Below, one piece after another: positions 17,581 through 25,931 of a DNA stretch of 64,000 nucleotides. The notes under the pieces were generated by a model. It worked only from the letters and a program-made list of their open reading frames with translations. It was not told where the DNA came from and searched no databases. The stretch comes from Haloactinospora alba. Lineage in GTDB: Bacteria; Actinomycetota; Actinomycetes; Streptosporangiales; Streptosporangiaceae. Made by a program: the position numbers and the translations under genes. The DNA is taken from contig NZ_VFQC01000001.1 of assembly GCF_006717075.1 (NCBI RefSeq), forward strand, positions 2,837,501-2,901,500, written 5' to 3'. Positions within the stretch are counted from its first letter, which is position 1; every line of letters starts with the position of its first letter.

Positions 17581-19356
17581 CTACGCGTCATCCTTGACCG
17601 CCCGCACCGCTCTCGGCAGGCTCGCGGCAACAACAGGGGAACACAAGAAAAACGGGTAGGCCCGAGGAAGAGCCCTGGTACAGCATCCGTAGTGGCGAAA
17701 CCGCTCCCCCAACCACCACGGAATATGTACGGAACACCGCCCCGCTCCCGATACCGAAAACGGAAGTTCTCCGCAGGTCAGGGCCAAAAATACAACGTGA
17801 CACCATCCGGCCTCCGGAGCCGTGTGCGGAGGTTCGAATCCTCCAGGGGGCACCCCTCCGGACAGCAGGCGAACCTGCGTCTGGTGATCGTGAGCTTGCA
17901 TACTGTCGTTGGCCGGTATGCGGAAAACCGGCTGTACGGTGCGTTCGCCGGTGATGCGAACCTCGGCGACCAGACTCTGGACAAGATTCTTGACGACCGG
18001 CGGACTGCCGTTGGTGACAGCGTGGTGGATGTGGTCGCGCATCGCGGCAAGTTCCTCCTGGGTTGGTGCTGCTTCTGTTTCCTGTGAGCACAGGCGGGCG
18101 AGTTCGCCGTGGCGGTCGCGCAGCTGAGCAGCCTTGCCAGCGAGCTCCTTCACCCGTGACCCGCAGACGGATTCGGACATGGTTCCCGACTCGAAGGCAG
18201 CCAGATAACGCTCGATCGCGGCCTCGGTGTTGGCGAGATCGGTCTCAACACTGGTGAGTTCGGCACGGTAATGCTCGGCCAGTTCGCTGCGCCTGCGAGC
18301 GACTTCGGCGATAGCTTCCTCAAACAGGTCGGTGCGCTGGTAGGTCTCCAGCAGCGCCTCTAGGACGGCGCGTTCAAGCTGGTCGGCGGGAAACTGCTGG
18401 GAGGAGCAGGTCTTCTTGCCGTAACGCAGCCGGGAATAGCAGGAGTAGTAGCGGTAGCGGTACTTGTTGCCGTGCGCGGCATGCCCCAGGTAGTTCTTAT
18501 GGCACTCCGGACATGTGAGGCACCCGGACAGCAGGTAGTCCGAAGCGTTTCCGGCGCGTTTGGCACGGTCGTCGCCGCGTGCGGTGAGGATTTCTTGGGC
18601 CGCGGCGAAGACGTTCTCCTCCACCAAGGCAGGATGAGCGCCGGAGTGGTACTGGCCACGAAAGAAGACCTCGCCGATGTAGGCACGGTTGCGCAGCACA
18701 GTCAATACGGAGTTGCGACTCCAGGGCTTGCCGGTCTTGGTGCGGTGCCCCTGGTCGTTGAGCTGGTTGGCGATCTCCTTTGCACCCAAGCGCTTGTGCG
18801 TATACATCTGGAAGATGTGCGGGGGAAGCCCAGCCTCATCCTCTTTAACGATGAGCTTGTTGGTATGCGGATCAATGCTGTAGCCGTAGGGACGCGCACC
18901 GCCGCACCACTCGCCGCGGGCAGCTTTGCGTTCCATGCCGTTGATGACCCGGTCGATCAAGGTCGCACGCTCGAACTCGGCAAAGACCGCCAGCATCTGC
19001 ACCATCATGCGCCCAGCCGGATCACTGGTGTCAAAAGGCTCGGTGGCCGAGCGGAAGACGACACCAGCGGAATCGAGCTCGTCCATGAGCTGGGCCAGAC
19101 CCCGTACAGAGCGGGAGAAGCGGTCTACTCGGTAGACCAGCACAAGGTCGAAGCGTCCGGCGCGCGCTGCAGCTAGTAGTTTGTTCAGCTGCGGACGCTC
19201 CGTAGCGGACCCGGATGCCTGTTCGGAATAGATCTGGACCACATGCCAGTCGTCTTGGCTGGAGATGTAGGACCGTAGCTTGTTCTCTTGGGCCTCCAAG
19301 GAGAACGGTTGGTTCTCTTCATCGGTAGAGATGCGAATGTAAATAGCAACCCGCAT
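17581..19356 (-). CDS. Large serine recombinase; C-terminus runs through attR
   Basis: A 591-codon frame encoding a resolvase-type large serine recombinase. The catalytic serine is S10 in RVAIYIRISTD, and YRVDRFSRS and the DRVINGMERKAARGE helix are present. A recombinase domain covers about residues 160-270, and a zinc ribbon (CLTCPECHKNYLG through GKKTC) with a coiled coil follows. ATG at 19356 is chosen because AGGAGG lies nine bases upstream, inside the longer frame. The first 500 residues lie outside the AICE. The rest is translated across the antisense of the tRNA repeat (17808-17855) and into AICE DNA, so the natural C-terminus has been replaced. It may still be active. Confidence 0.88.
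   Translation of the reverse strand: MRVAIYIRISTDEENQPFSLEAQENKLRSYISSQDDWHVVQIYSEQASGSATERPQLNKLLAAARAGRFDLVLVYRVDRFSRSVRGLAQLMDELDSAGVVFRSATEPFDTSDPAGRMMVQMLAVFAEFERATLIDRVINGMERKAARGEWCGGARPYGYSIDPHTNKLIVKEDEAGLPPHIFQMYTHKRLGAKEIANQLNDQGHRTKTGKPWSRNSVLTVLRNRAYIGEVFFRGQYHSGAHPALVEENVFAAAQEILTARGDDRAKRAGNASDYLLSGCLTCPECHKNYLGHAAHGNKYRYRYYSCYSRLRYGKKTCSSQQFPADQLERAVLEALLETYQRTDLFEEAIAEVARRRSELAEHYRAELTSVETDLANTEAAIERYLAAFESGTMSESVCGSRVKELAGKAAQLRDRHGELARLCSQETEAAPTQEELAAMRDHIHHAVTNGSPPVVKNLVQSLVAEVRITGERTVQPVFRIPANDSMQAHDHQTQVRLLSGGVPPGGFEPPHTAPEAGWCHVVFLALTCGELPFSVSGAGRCSVHIPWWLGERFRHYGCCTRALPRAYPFFLCSPVVAASLPRAVRAVKDDA
17808..17855. repeat. attR: second copy of the 48-bp tRNA-Arg repeat
   Basis: Identical to 7927-7974, with the 3' 45 bases of the tRNA plus CCC. 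It marks the right AICE end and lies inside the reading frame of the serine recombinase, in antisense. Confidence 0.93.
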
Positions 19357-19596
19357 CCAGGCATACCTCCTCATTGGGGGGTGTGTTCTCGATCACGCGG
19401 GAAGTGTGGCGCGATCGAGACGAGGCGCTGACGTATTCCTGCATGTCCGGGACGTGCACAGTGTCCACCTATGCCCAGCAGCGGAGTAGCTGACCGGTGG
19501 GACCGCCGGTATGGGGTGCTGTGTCTCTGACCGGCCACGCTGATGCTGGTTGGGGCATACACGCAGCGCTCGTGCTTGGCATCACTTCGGTTTTCA

Positions 19597-19638
19597 CGCT
19601 GGTGCGTACGCACAGCATGCTGTGCGTACGCACCAGCG
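19597..19638. repeat. 42-bp perfect palindrome
   Basis: The left arm begins CGCTGGTGCGTACGCACAGC and the right arm is its exact complement, with no unpaired loop. It starts right after the stop of the 82-aa gene (minus strand) and lies upstream of the recombinase gene. Its CTGGTGCGTACGCA core recurs in the inverted repeat at 34308-34355. It may be a terminator, a partition or transfer site, or a regulator target. Confidence 0.85.
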
Positions 19639-19887
19639 CTATTCGCGGGAACTGTGGTCGTGACGCTCGAGGGCCTCGACCAGGAGTTCGGCAAGAGCAT
19701 CAATGACGGCACGCCGTTGGGCCTCGCTCATAGCGACGAACTCGGCCGGCCTCACCTTCACCTGTTGCGTCTGCGACCCATGTCCGGTTGCGCCGCGCTG
19801 GCGCGCGGACTTGTCAGGATAGGCGCTCCCACTGTGTTCGTCGCCCTGTTTCACCTGGTCAAAGCGTTTTTGTGGCCGTTTAGTCAT
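19639..19887 (-). CDS. Small basic protein upstream of the serine recombinase
   Basis: An 82-aa protein with a basic N-terminus (MTKRPQKRFDQVKQG) and a C-terminal helix (EAQRRAVIDALAELLVEALERHD). GGAGGTGA lies six bases upstream of ATG, and the ATG overlaps the previous stop (TTATGA). Function unknown. Its place directly before the recombinase suggests a DNA-binding accessory such as a recombination directionality factor, but I see no defining motif. Confidence 0.65.
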   Translation of the reverse strand: MTKRPQKRFDQVKQGDEHSGSAYPDKSARQRGATGHGSQTQQVKVRPAEFVAMSEAQRRAVIDALAELLVEALERHDHSSRE

Positions 19888-20162
19888 AACGGCCTCACCT
19901 CCCAGTAAGAGCGCGTGATGCCGTATGTCGCACTTCCGGAAGCCGAGGGTCTGTTGCCGATCGCCCTGCCCCAGACGGCGGCTGAGGTGAGTGGTGGCAT
20001 TCGCTCGGTACGAACGGAGCTCGCAGAGGATGTGGCGTGAGTGCGAGCGGCAGTAGCGCTTCCGGTCAGCGCAGAACTACCGGAGGAAGTGCCAGTAGGC
20101 TCTGTGCCGAGGCGGCAGACGCGACAGTGCTGGCTGCGGTGTCGATGGCTAGTGGAGATCAT
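19884..20162 (-). CDS. Coupled Ser/Thr/Arg-rich hypothetical protein
   Basis: A 92-codon frame (MISTSHRHRSQHC) whose ATG overlaps the XF1762 stop and whose stop overlaps the next ATG. The overlaps at both ends favour a real gene. Its biased composition, rich in Ser, Thr and Arg, is a warning that it may be an open frame by chance. No domain recognised. Confidence 0.45.
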   Translation of the reverse strand: MISTSHRHRSQHCRVCRLGTEPTGTSSGSSALTGSATAARTHATSSASSVRTERMPPLTSAAVWGRAIGNRPSASGSATYGITRSYWEVRPL

Positions 20163-20599
20163 GGCACCTCCCACCGGGTTCGGGCGATGCCACCGGCAGC
20201 AACGGCACCGGGACGATTCCAGCCCTCCCGCGGAGGCAATACTGCCGCAGGACGCCATCCAGCCGCGCGCAGGGAAGCGCCACTCTCGTCCGTATGGGTG
20301 TAGGTGACCAGGCGTTCATAACCCAGCGCGCGGGCGGCTCGCCATGTCGCTCCGTACAGTTTCGAACACGCGTTGTGCGTGCCGTCGGTAGCTAGACGGG
20401 TCACTTCCAGCGTTCGCGCGTCATCAAGGCCACGGGCTATAGGCCGGCCGACGATAGCCACCCCCACCACGTAGTTTTCCGCGTTGACCACACCGAGGCT
20501 GAACTTGTGTCCTCTCGGGGATCGGGAGTGGTGGCGGTGCCAGATCGCGACATAAGCGGCAGCGTCACGGAACGATACGGGAACGATCCACAGCATCAC
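20159..20599 (-). CDS. XF1762-family protein (GNAT-like)
   Basis: A 146-aa protein with the XF1762 pattern: an N-terminal VPVSFRDAAAYVAIWHRHH, then PRGHKFSLGVVNAENYVVGVAIVGRP, EVTRLATDGTHNACSKLYGATWRAAR and TYTHTDESGASLRAAGW. The fold is that of small acyl-transferase-like proteins of phages and plasmids. GGAGG lies six bases before GTG at 20599, or nine before ATG. It follows the PAPS-reductase-like gene and probably shares its transcript. Its biochemical role is not known to me. Confidence 0.75.
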   Translation of the reverse strand: MMLWIVPVSFRDAAAYVAIWHRHHSRSPRGHKFSLGVVNAENYVVGVAIVGRPIARGLDDARTLEVTRLATDGTHNACSKLYGATWRAARALGYERLVTYTHTDESGASLRAAGWRPAAVLPPREGWNRPGAVAAGGIARTRWEVP

Positions 20600-20694
20600 G
20601 CCTCACCTCCCGCCTGTGTCGCGGCTCTGGATGCTGGAGAGGTAGGAGTGCGGCTCGCGTTGGTGGTGCGTTACCAGCGGCAGCGTGAACGTGT

Positions 20695-21552
20695 TCATGT
20701 GCCGCCCCCGTTCTCTACCGTCTGGCTACAACGCGTGCCGCGGCACGCCCGTGGCACACACGCTTCGGTTCCGGCGTCGGTGGCGGCATCGAGCTCGACC
20801 TCGGCCAGCGGGAGATGGGCCGGGTGAAGGTAGCCGGTGGTACCGGGTGGCATGCCGCCCGGTACCACTGTGGCTGGGTGGTTCCGTAGGGCGTCATCCA
20901 CAGCTAGGGCCTCCTGCCACGCCTGCGGATCGGTGGCACGCAGTTCGGCCCAGCCGGCATTGGTGCGGTTGGGGCAGCCGATACAGGCCATGTCGGGGAC
21001 ATAGGCCAGGTCGTGCTGGGCGAGGTGGGCGAGGCAGTTCTCAGTGCGCCAGCCCAGTTCCACCAGCGGATAACGATTACGGCGGTAGGAAGCGGCGGCG
21101 GGGTGGGCCAGGTCGGCCTGCTCGGCACACAGCCCTAGGACGAACTCGACGCCTGCGCGGGAACCTCCGAGCAGGTCGCGCCCCGCGTCGTCGATGGCTT
21201 CCCGCTGGCGTGCGGCGCAACCGTTGGCAAGCCGTCCAGGAGTTCCATCAGGGGCGCGGGTGTGCAGCGGCAGCGGGCAGGACGTCGATGGGTCGAATGC
21301 AGTTGCCGCGGTTACGGCGCCGGCATCGGCCCAGAGCACCTCGATGCCAGCGCCGGTGGCCAGATGGGCCAGACGGTCCAAGTACTCATAGGCGCTGGTG
21401 GGATACCAGCCGGTGTCGGGGATGAGCGCGGCGTCGGGCCGCGGCAGGGCACCATGAGCGGCGAGAACGAGCAGTGTCGTGGCACCGGGGGTGCCGTCCA
21501 GTAGTAGCAGCCGCAGGGGTGTGGTGCCGTGGCGTTCGCTTCCGGTGTGCAT
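20695..21552 (-). CDS. PAPS-reductase-like / adenine nucleotide alpha-hydrolase-family protein
   Basis: A 285-aa protein resembling the phosphoadenosine phosphosulfate reductase superfamily members carried by phages and plasmids. The N-terminal strand and loop LLLLDGTPGATTLLVLA is in the place of the usual SGGxDS PP-loop but is altered. DAALIPDTGWYPTSAYEYLDRL and the cysteine-bearing ACIGCPNRTNAGW block support the family. Such genes can act in sulfur transfer or DNA/nucleotide modification. It heads the minus-strand group with XF1762 and the recombinase. The altered loop means catalysis is uncertain. Confidence 0.7.
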   Translation of the reverse strand: MHTGSERHGTTPLRLLLLDGTPGATTLLVLAAHGALPRPDAALIPDTGWYPTSAYEYLDRLAHLATGAGIEVLWADAGAVTAATAFDPSTSCPLPLHTRAPDGTPGRLANGCAARQREAIDDAGRDLLGGSRAGVEFVLGLCAEQADLAHPAAASYRRNRYPLVELGWRTENCLAHLAQHDLAYVPDMACIGCPNRTNAGWAELRATDPQAWQEALAVDDALRNHPATVVPGGMPPGTTGYLHPAHLPLAEVELDAATDAGTEACVPRACRGTRCSQTVENGGGT

Positions 21553-21850
21553 GTGTTGGTGTCGGCTGTGGCCATCGAACTTCTCGCCCCATCAAGAGGA
21601 ACGATCCCGACGGTTGCGCTCACCCTGAACGGAGAACGGCGTTTGCCCGGCGTAGGCTTGGCGTAAGCCGGGCGAGTGCGTATGACCGGCGGAACAACAG
21701 GCGGTCTTGGCACGTGCCACGTTTTCCCTTCTCCCGGAACTCTCCACTTTCTCGCCATCCTTCGCATGGGTTCGCGCGAAACGTGTGCGATTTTTCGGAG
21801 AATCGTTTTTGTCTTGATGGGACTCCCGAAACGACAAAGGGAGTTCGATC

Positions 21851-22573
21851 ATGGTGTCCGCGTCACCGTTTGCTGTTCTACAGAAATCGATCGATCTACT
21901 TACCACCGGCCCCGGGCAGCCCGTACTTCCCACTGGGGATGTGTCCGGCCTTGATGCCAGTGAACTGGGTGCTGGTGCGGTGGTCACAGCTTTGCGGGAC
22001 GGCCCGGTGGAGGTGACCGATGCGTTGTGGCGCCGGGTTCTGAGGCGGTCGCGTTCCGGGCAGGCGAACTGGACCGTAGTCGCTGCGGGGGCGATGCTGC
22101 CGCGGCTGGTGGTTGCCTGTTCCCGCTTCGGACGGGTGCCGCGGGGCCACGTCGCTGATGTGGAGGCCGAGATGTTGGCCGCCCTGTTGGAGGAGATGCG
22201 GCGTTTGGATCTCCTCCAGTCCGAGTTGGGAACGCGGTTGTGGCGCGCGGCGGCCAACACGGCGTGCCGCTGGGGCTATCACGCGCGCCGGGACCGGCAG
22301 CGGTTCTCTCCACAGCAGTCACTGGACCGTCCGGCGACACGGCACGTGCGGGATTCGCGGGGTCCGGTCAGCGTGTTGGCCGAAGCTCTGGCCGCCGGGA
22401 TGGTGACCGAGGTGGAAGCCGAGCTCATCGCCCGCAGCCGGTTGGAGTCGCAGACCCTGGCCCAGGCCGCACACGATCTGGGACTGACTTACATCACCGC
22501 ACGGCGTTGGCGTAAAGCTGCCGAGGAGCGTCTGGCGCGTTCCTTGGGACGAAGAAATGTTCCTGCGCGATGA
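21851..22573 (+). CDS. Sigma-70-like / helix-turn-helix regulator of the transfer module
   Basis: A 240-aa protein. The last 60 residues look like sigma region 4: VTEVEAELIARSRLESQTLAQAAHDLG followed by a recognition helix TYITARRWRKAAEERLA. The middle is helical, without a clear region 2. GGGAG sits seven bases before ATG. It is the first plus-strand gene before the VirB2-like pilin and is divergent from the PAPS-like operon, so it probably controls one or both. It could also be a non-sigma HTH protein. Confidence 0.6.
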   Translation: MVSASPFAVLQKSIDLLTTGPGQPVLPTGDVSGLDASELGAGAVVTALRDGPVEVTDALWRRVLRRSRSGQANWTVVAAGAMLPRLVVACSRFGRVPRGHVADVEAEMLAALLEEMRRLDLLQSELGTRLWRAAANTACRWGYHARRDRQRFSPQQSLDRPATRHVRDSRGPVSVLAEALAAGMVTEVEAELIARSRLESQTLAQAAHDLGLTYITARRWRKAAEERLARSLGRRNVPAR

Positions 22574-22696
22574 GCGCAACAGGGATCTGCATTCCTCTTG
22601 AGGGGTGAGAAGGGGTTTCCCGCTCACGGTGGGTCGGGGCGCGGTGGTCATCGATCTCTCACGGTTTCTGGCTTTTATCGGAAAGGAGGAATCGGC

Positions 22697-22762
22697 GTGC
22701 GCCCCGGCCCGTATCCGCACAGTTCCGCGGCGACGATCGCGTCGCCGCGTCATGCGAGGTGA
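22697..22762 (+). CDS. Candidate 21-aa leader peptide
   Basis: AAGGAGGA lies seven bases before GTG and opens a 21-codon frame (VRPGPYPHSSAATIASPRHA). The frame ends five bases before the pilin ATG. A hairpin at 22727-22748 lies within it. The strong ribosome site suggests translational coupling to the pilin gene. Confidence 0.35.
   Translation: MRPGPYPHSSAATIASPRHAR
22727..22748 (+). promoter_or_regulatory. Hairpin upstream of the pilin gene
   Basis: GCGGCGACG-ATCG-CGTCGCCGC is a nine-base-pair perfect stem ending 19 bases before the pilin ATG, so it is close to the ribosome site. Confidence 0.45.
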
Positions 22763-22767
22763 CGGTT

Positions 22768-23121
22768 ATGCAGACGCACACACATCGCTTTCGCGTTATA
22801 GGCGCCCTTGTCTTCGTGACCGTTGCGGTGGTTGTGGGGGGCGACGCGGCGCCGGTGTTGGCGGACGGTGTCGAGGAACCCGGTGTGAGTGACCTGGAAG
22901 AGGTCATCACCAACATCCGCAACTGGGTGGTCGGCCTGCTGGTGGCTCTGGCCACGCTGCTGTTGACGATCGGCGGTATTCGCTACCTGCTCGCTGGTGG
23001 GGACCCCGGCGAGGTCAGCAAAGCCAAAGACACCCTGAAATATTCAGCTCTGGGATACGGGGTCGCGGTCCTGGCCCCATTGCTGGTGGAGATCCTGCGT
23101 GGATTCGTGGGGCTGGAATGA
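22768..23121 (+). CDS. VirB2/TrbC-like pilin subunit
   Basis: A 117-aa membrane protein with a signal-like N-terminal helix (about residues 8-32, ending ADG). Two further hydrophobic segments are at about 50-73 and 92-113, around a polar loop with GGDPGEVSKAKDTLKYSALGYG. This is the layout of short type IV secretion pilin-like proteins of Gram-positive conjugation systems. AGGTGA is five bases before ATG, and the longer GTG frame would place that site inside the gene. It overlaps the TrbL-like start (ATGA). Confidence 0.7.
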   Translation: MQTHTHRFRVIGALVFVTVAVVVGGDAAPVLADGVEEPGVSDLEEVITNIRNWVVGLLVALATLLLTIGGIRYLLAGGDPGEVSKAKDTLKYSALGYGVAVLAPLLVEILRGFVGLE

Positions 23122-24959
23122 GTGCCGTTCTGCGGCTTCTGGCGGTCCTGATGGCAACGGTGGCTGCCGCCGCCGGTGCCGCTTCCGCTCCGGCACTGGC
23201 GGGTGCGACCGTCACCAGTGCCGCGAATGCCGTCCCGGTCGAGGGCCAGCGGCCTGAACCCGAGCCCGAACCGGGGCCTTCCCCTGAGGAACCACCCGCC
23301 GACAACGACGACGCGTCTCCCGAACCCAGCCCGGAGCCCTCTCCGGAACCCTCACCAGAGCCTGGACCGGAGCCCAGCCCACCTTCCGAGGAGGGTGGAG
23401 GCAGCGGCGGTCAGGGCCCCGGGGCAGGTGAGGCTGATGGGGAGTGCGCGCCGTGGAACGTCAAGTGCCGTGTTATCCAGGCATTCAGCGCATGGGCATC
23501 GGGGGTGGTGACCGATTTCCTTAACGCTGGTCTGGTGCGAGCGGCCATCGGGTTGATGCTGGGCACCCCGCCTACGAGTGGGGTGCAGTCGGTGTGGCAG
23601 ACGGCGCTGGCCGTGGTCAATACCGGGTTCGTTCTGATCGTCACCGCGGCCGGTGTGATGGTGATGGGCCACCAGACGTTCCAGACCTCGGCCGGGATCA
23701 AGGAGGTTCTGCCGCGGCTGGTGTTGGCGTTCATCGCGGCCAACGCCAGCTGGTTCCTGTGCCAGCAACTGGCCCAAGTCGGCAACGCCACCAGCGCCGC
23801 GGTCCTCGGCGACACCGCATCCCCGGATGCTGTCGCCAACACGATTCAGCGCATCCTGGAGAACCCCAAGGTTGAAGGGCTCATCACACTCCAGCTGGCG
23901 CTGATGAGCGTCCTCGCCGGGTTCTTCTTCACCTTCACCGTGATCATCCGGATCATGCTGTGGGTTCTGCTCACCGCCGCCGCCCCGCTGGCGTTGGCCG
24001 CACACGCCCTTCCCCAGACCGAGGGGTTGGCGCGGCTGTGGTGGCGTGCGATCGGTGCCCTGCTCGTCATGCAGATCGCTCAGGCGTTGACACTGCGCGT
24101 GGTCATGACGCTGTTCCTGCAACGTGAAGGGCTGGACGCGTTCGACCCTCTCGGTAGTGCCGGTTCCATCATCGACCTGGGAGTGTTGGTCGCCTGCCTC
24201 TACGTGCTCGTGCGTATCCCGTTCTGGGCCGGAAAACGCGTGTTCGGGTACCAGAACTCTCCGCTGACGAAAGCAGGGAAGGTCGCCGCGAGCCTGCTGA
24301 TCTTCCGTAACGTCGCCTCTGCGGTGCGAGCCTCGGGCAGTTCCGGTGCGCTTCGTTCGGGGCGGCCTTCGGGCGGCCCGAGTGGTTCAGGGGGGACAAC
24401 CGCGCGAGGGACTCCCCCAGGCCCCTCACCGAAGCCCCAAGGTCCTGCCGGTTCCACCCGCCCTTCTTCGTCCGCTCACTCCTCAGCGCCACGGCCGGGA
24501 GCAACAGGATCGAGGGGACGCTCGAACGCCCGCGGTTCCGGTGCTTTTTCCTCCAAAGCCGCTGGGACTGGCCCTTCTCCGACGGGCACCGGTTCAGAAA
24601 TGAACGGATCGGCGGCGTCGGGCTCTGCCTTCTCCCACTCCCAACGCCGCGAAGGCTCCGCCGCCAACACGTCACGCTCCTGGGGTGGCTCCCGGCGGGC
24701 CCAGTCACACCCTTCCCACCACCAGCGTGCGTCTCCCACGTCGGGATCCTCGCGATCTGACTCCCCACGTGGGGCCACACAGCACCCGCCGGGTTCCTCA
24801 TCCCGCTCTTCACCACGGTCAGAGGCCTCTGCCGGAGCAGGAAAACAGCCCATACGTCCCCAGGTGCGCCTGCACCAGCCACGCAACCGGCGTTCTAGCG
24901 CTAACCGGTCTCGTCAGCGCCGCCCGCGTTGGGGACGCGGGCCCGAAGGGAGGTCCTAA
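23118..24959 (+). CDS. TrbL/VirB6-like conjugal transfer membrane protein
   Basis: A 613-aa protein with a signal peptide (about residues 1-28), then a Pro-Glu repeat (EPSPEPSPEPSPEPGPEPS) to about residue 90. A multi-spanning membrane core covers about 130-390, and a Ser/Gly/Pro/Arg-rich basic tail runs to the end. The core resembles the TrbL/VirB6 inner-membrane channel component. It is coupled to the pilin upstream and abuts the PrgI-like gene. The disordered regions on both sides may span the wall or contact DNA; this is inference. Confidence 0.75.
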   Translation: MSAVLRLLAVLMATVAAAAGAASAPALAGATVTSAANAVPVEGQRPEPEPEPGPSPEEPPADNDDASPEPSPEPSPEPSPEPGPEPSPPSEEGGGSGGQGPGAGEADGECAPWNVKCRVIQAFSAWASGVVTDFLNAGLVRAAIGLMLGTPPTSGVQSVWQTALAVVNTGFVLIVTAAGVMVMGHQTFQTSAGIKEVLPRLVLAFIAANASWFLCQQLAQVGNATSAAVLGDTASPDAVANTIQRILENPKVEGLITLQLALMSVLAGFFFTFTVIIRIMLWVLLTAAAPLALAAHALPQTEGLARLWWRAIGALLVMQIAQALTLRVVMTLFLQREGLDAFDPLGSAGSIIDLGVLVACLYVLVRIPFWAGKRVFGYQNSPLTKAGKVAASLLIFRNVASAVRASGSSGALRSGRPSGGPSGSGGTTARGTPPGPSPKPQGPAGSTRPSSSAHSSAPRPGATGSRGRSNARGSGAFSSKAAGTGPSPTGTGSEMNGSAASGSAFSHSQRREGSAANTSRSWGGSRRAQSHPSHHQRASPTSGSSRSDSPRGATQHPPGSSSRSSPRSEASAGAGKQPIRPQVRLHQPRNRRSSANRSRQRRPRWGRGPEGRS

Positions 24960-25931
24960 ATGCGGGTGCGTATGCCCGCCGATGTCGAACGTGACGACAC
25001 CATCCTGGCGAATCTCACCGCGCGCCAACTGGTGATCATCGGAGTTCCCGCCCTCGGGATCTGGGCCGGTACCAGCACTCTGCGCGATGTGGTGCCGCTT
25101 CCGGTGCTGGCGGCCATCGCAGTGCCGCTTCTGGGGGGATGCGTCGCCGCGGCATTGGTAAAACGTGACGGTCTCAGCCTGGACCGGTTCGCGGTAGCGG
25201 CCATGCGGTTCCTTCGCTCCCCGAAGCGCCGTTCCTGCCGAACCCGTGCCGCCTCGGAGACGGTTCCGTCGTGGATCAGCGCCACCACTCCGCCGCTGCC
25301 GGCCCCGTTGGACCTGCCGCTGCGGGCCATCGCCGATGACGGAACCCTGGACCTGGGTGAGGAGGGGACCGCGATCCTTCTGTCCTGTTCCACAGTCAAC
25401 TTCGGTTTGCGCACCGAGCAGGAACAAGACGCTCTGGTCGCCGGATTTGCCGGGTTCGTGAATTCCCTCGCGGACTCAGGTGGGGTCCAGATCCTGATCC
25501 GTGCCGAATCCCTCCACCTGGATCCCATAGTCGCCGGGCTGGAACATGCGGCACCGACCCTGCCGCATCCGGCACTGGAGCAGGCCGCGCGTGAGCATGC
25601 GGCCTTCGTCGCCGACCTCGCCGAGTCACGCGACCTGCTGTACCGCCAGGTGCTGCTGGTGCTGCGCGAGCCCGACCGTGCCGGACGGCACGGCGCGGCA
25701 ACGGTGAAACGTCGCGCCGAGGATGCCGCCCGCGCCCTGGCTGGTGCCGGCAGTCGTGCCGTGGTGTTGGACGGGCCAGCCGTTGCCGCGGTGCTGTCCT
25801 CAGCCGCTCATCCCACCACCCGTGTTCCCGCACAGCAGGGACTCGCCTCACCCGAGGCCGTCATCACGAGCCCGCCCGCAGGAGAGGAGGAGAACAGTGC
25901 TGGGCAAGCGCCTCACACCACCGGAGGATGA
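24960..25931 (+). CDS. PrgI-family conjugation protein (VirB3-like)
   Basis: A 323-aa protein. The first 70 residues fit PrgI/VirB3-type proteins: RMPADVERDDTILANLTARQL followed by two hydrophobic segments. The soluble C-terminal part resembles the SCO6880-like accessory region that precedes VirB4 in actinobacterial conjugation loci. It starts directly after the TrbL-like stop and overlaps the virB4 start. Confidence 0.78.
   Translation: MRVRMPADVERDDTILANLTARQLVIIGVPALGIWAGTSTLRDVVPLPVLAAIAVPLLGGCVAAALVKRDGLSLDRFAVAAMRFLRSPKRRSCRTRAASETVPSWISATTPPLPAPLDLPLRAIADDGTLDLGEEGTAILLSCSTVNFGLRTEQEQDALVAGFAGFVNSLADSGGVQILIRAESLHLDPIVAGLEHAAPTLPHPALEQAAREHAAFVADLAESRDLLYRQVLLVLREPDRAGRHGAATVKRRAEDAARALAGAGSRAVVLDGPAVAAVLSSAAHPTTRVPAQQGLASPEAVITSPPAGEEENSAGQAPHTTGG

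Larger units (their letters stand above)
7975..17807. mobile_element. AICE (pSAM2-like integrative and conjugative element)
   Basis: About 9.9 kb between the two att copies. It contains tyrosine integrase, excisionase, HUH rolling-circle Rep, FtsK-type translocase, Pra-like protein and GntR repressor in the standard AICE order. A cargo pair and small genes lie between the repressor and attR. Core genes are on the minus strand and overlap by 1-4 bases. Confidence 0.9.

Noticed and set aside
23260-23400. Short repeats in the TrbL-like gene as a possible CRISPR or satellite array
   Set aside because: They are in-frame Pro-Glu codon repeats of a linker, not spaced repeats. I saw no CRISPR array anywhere in the window.
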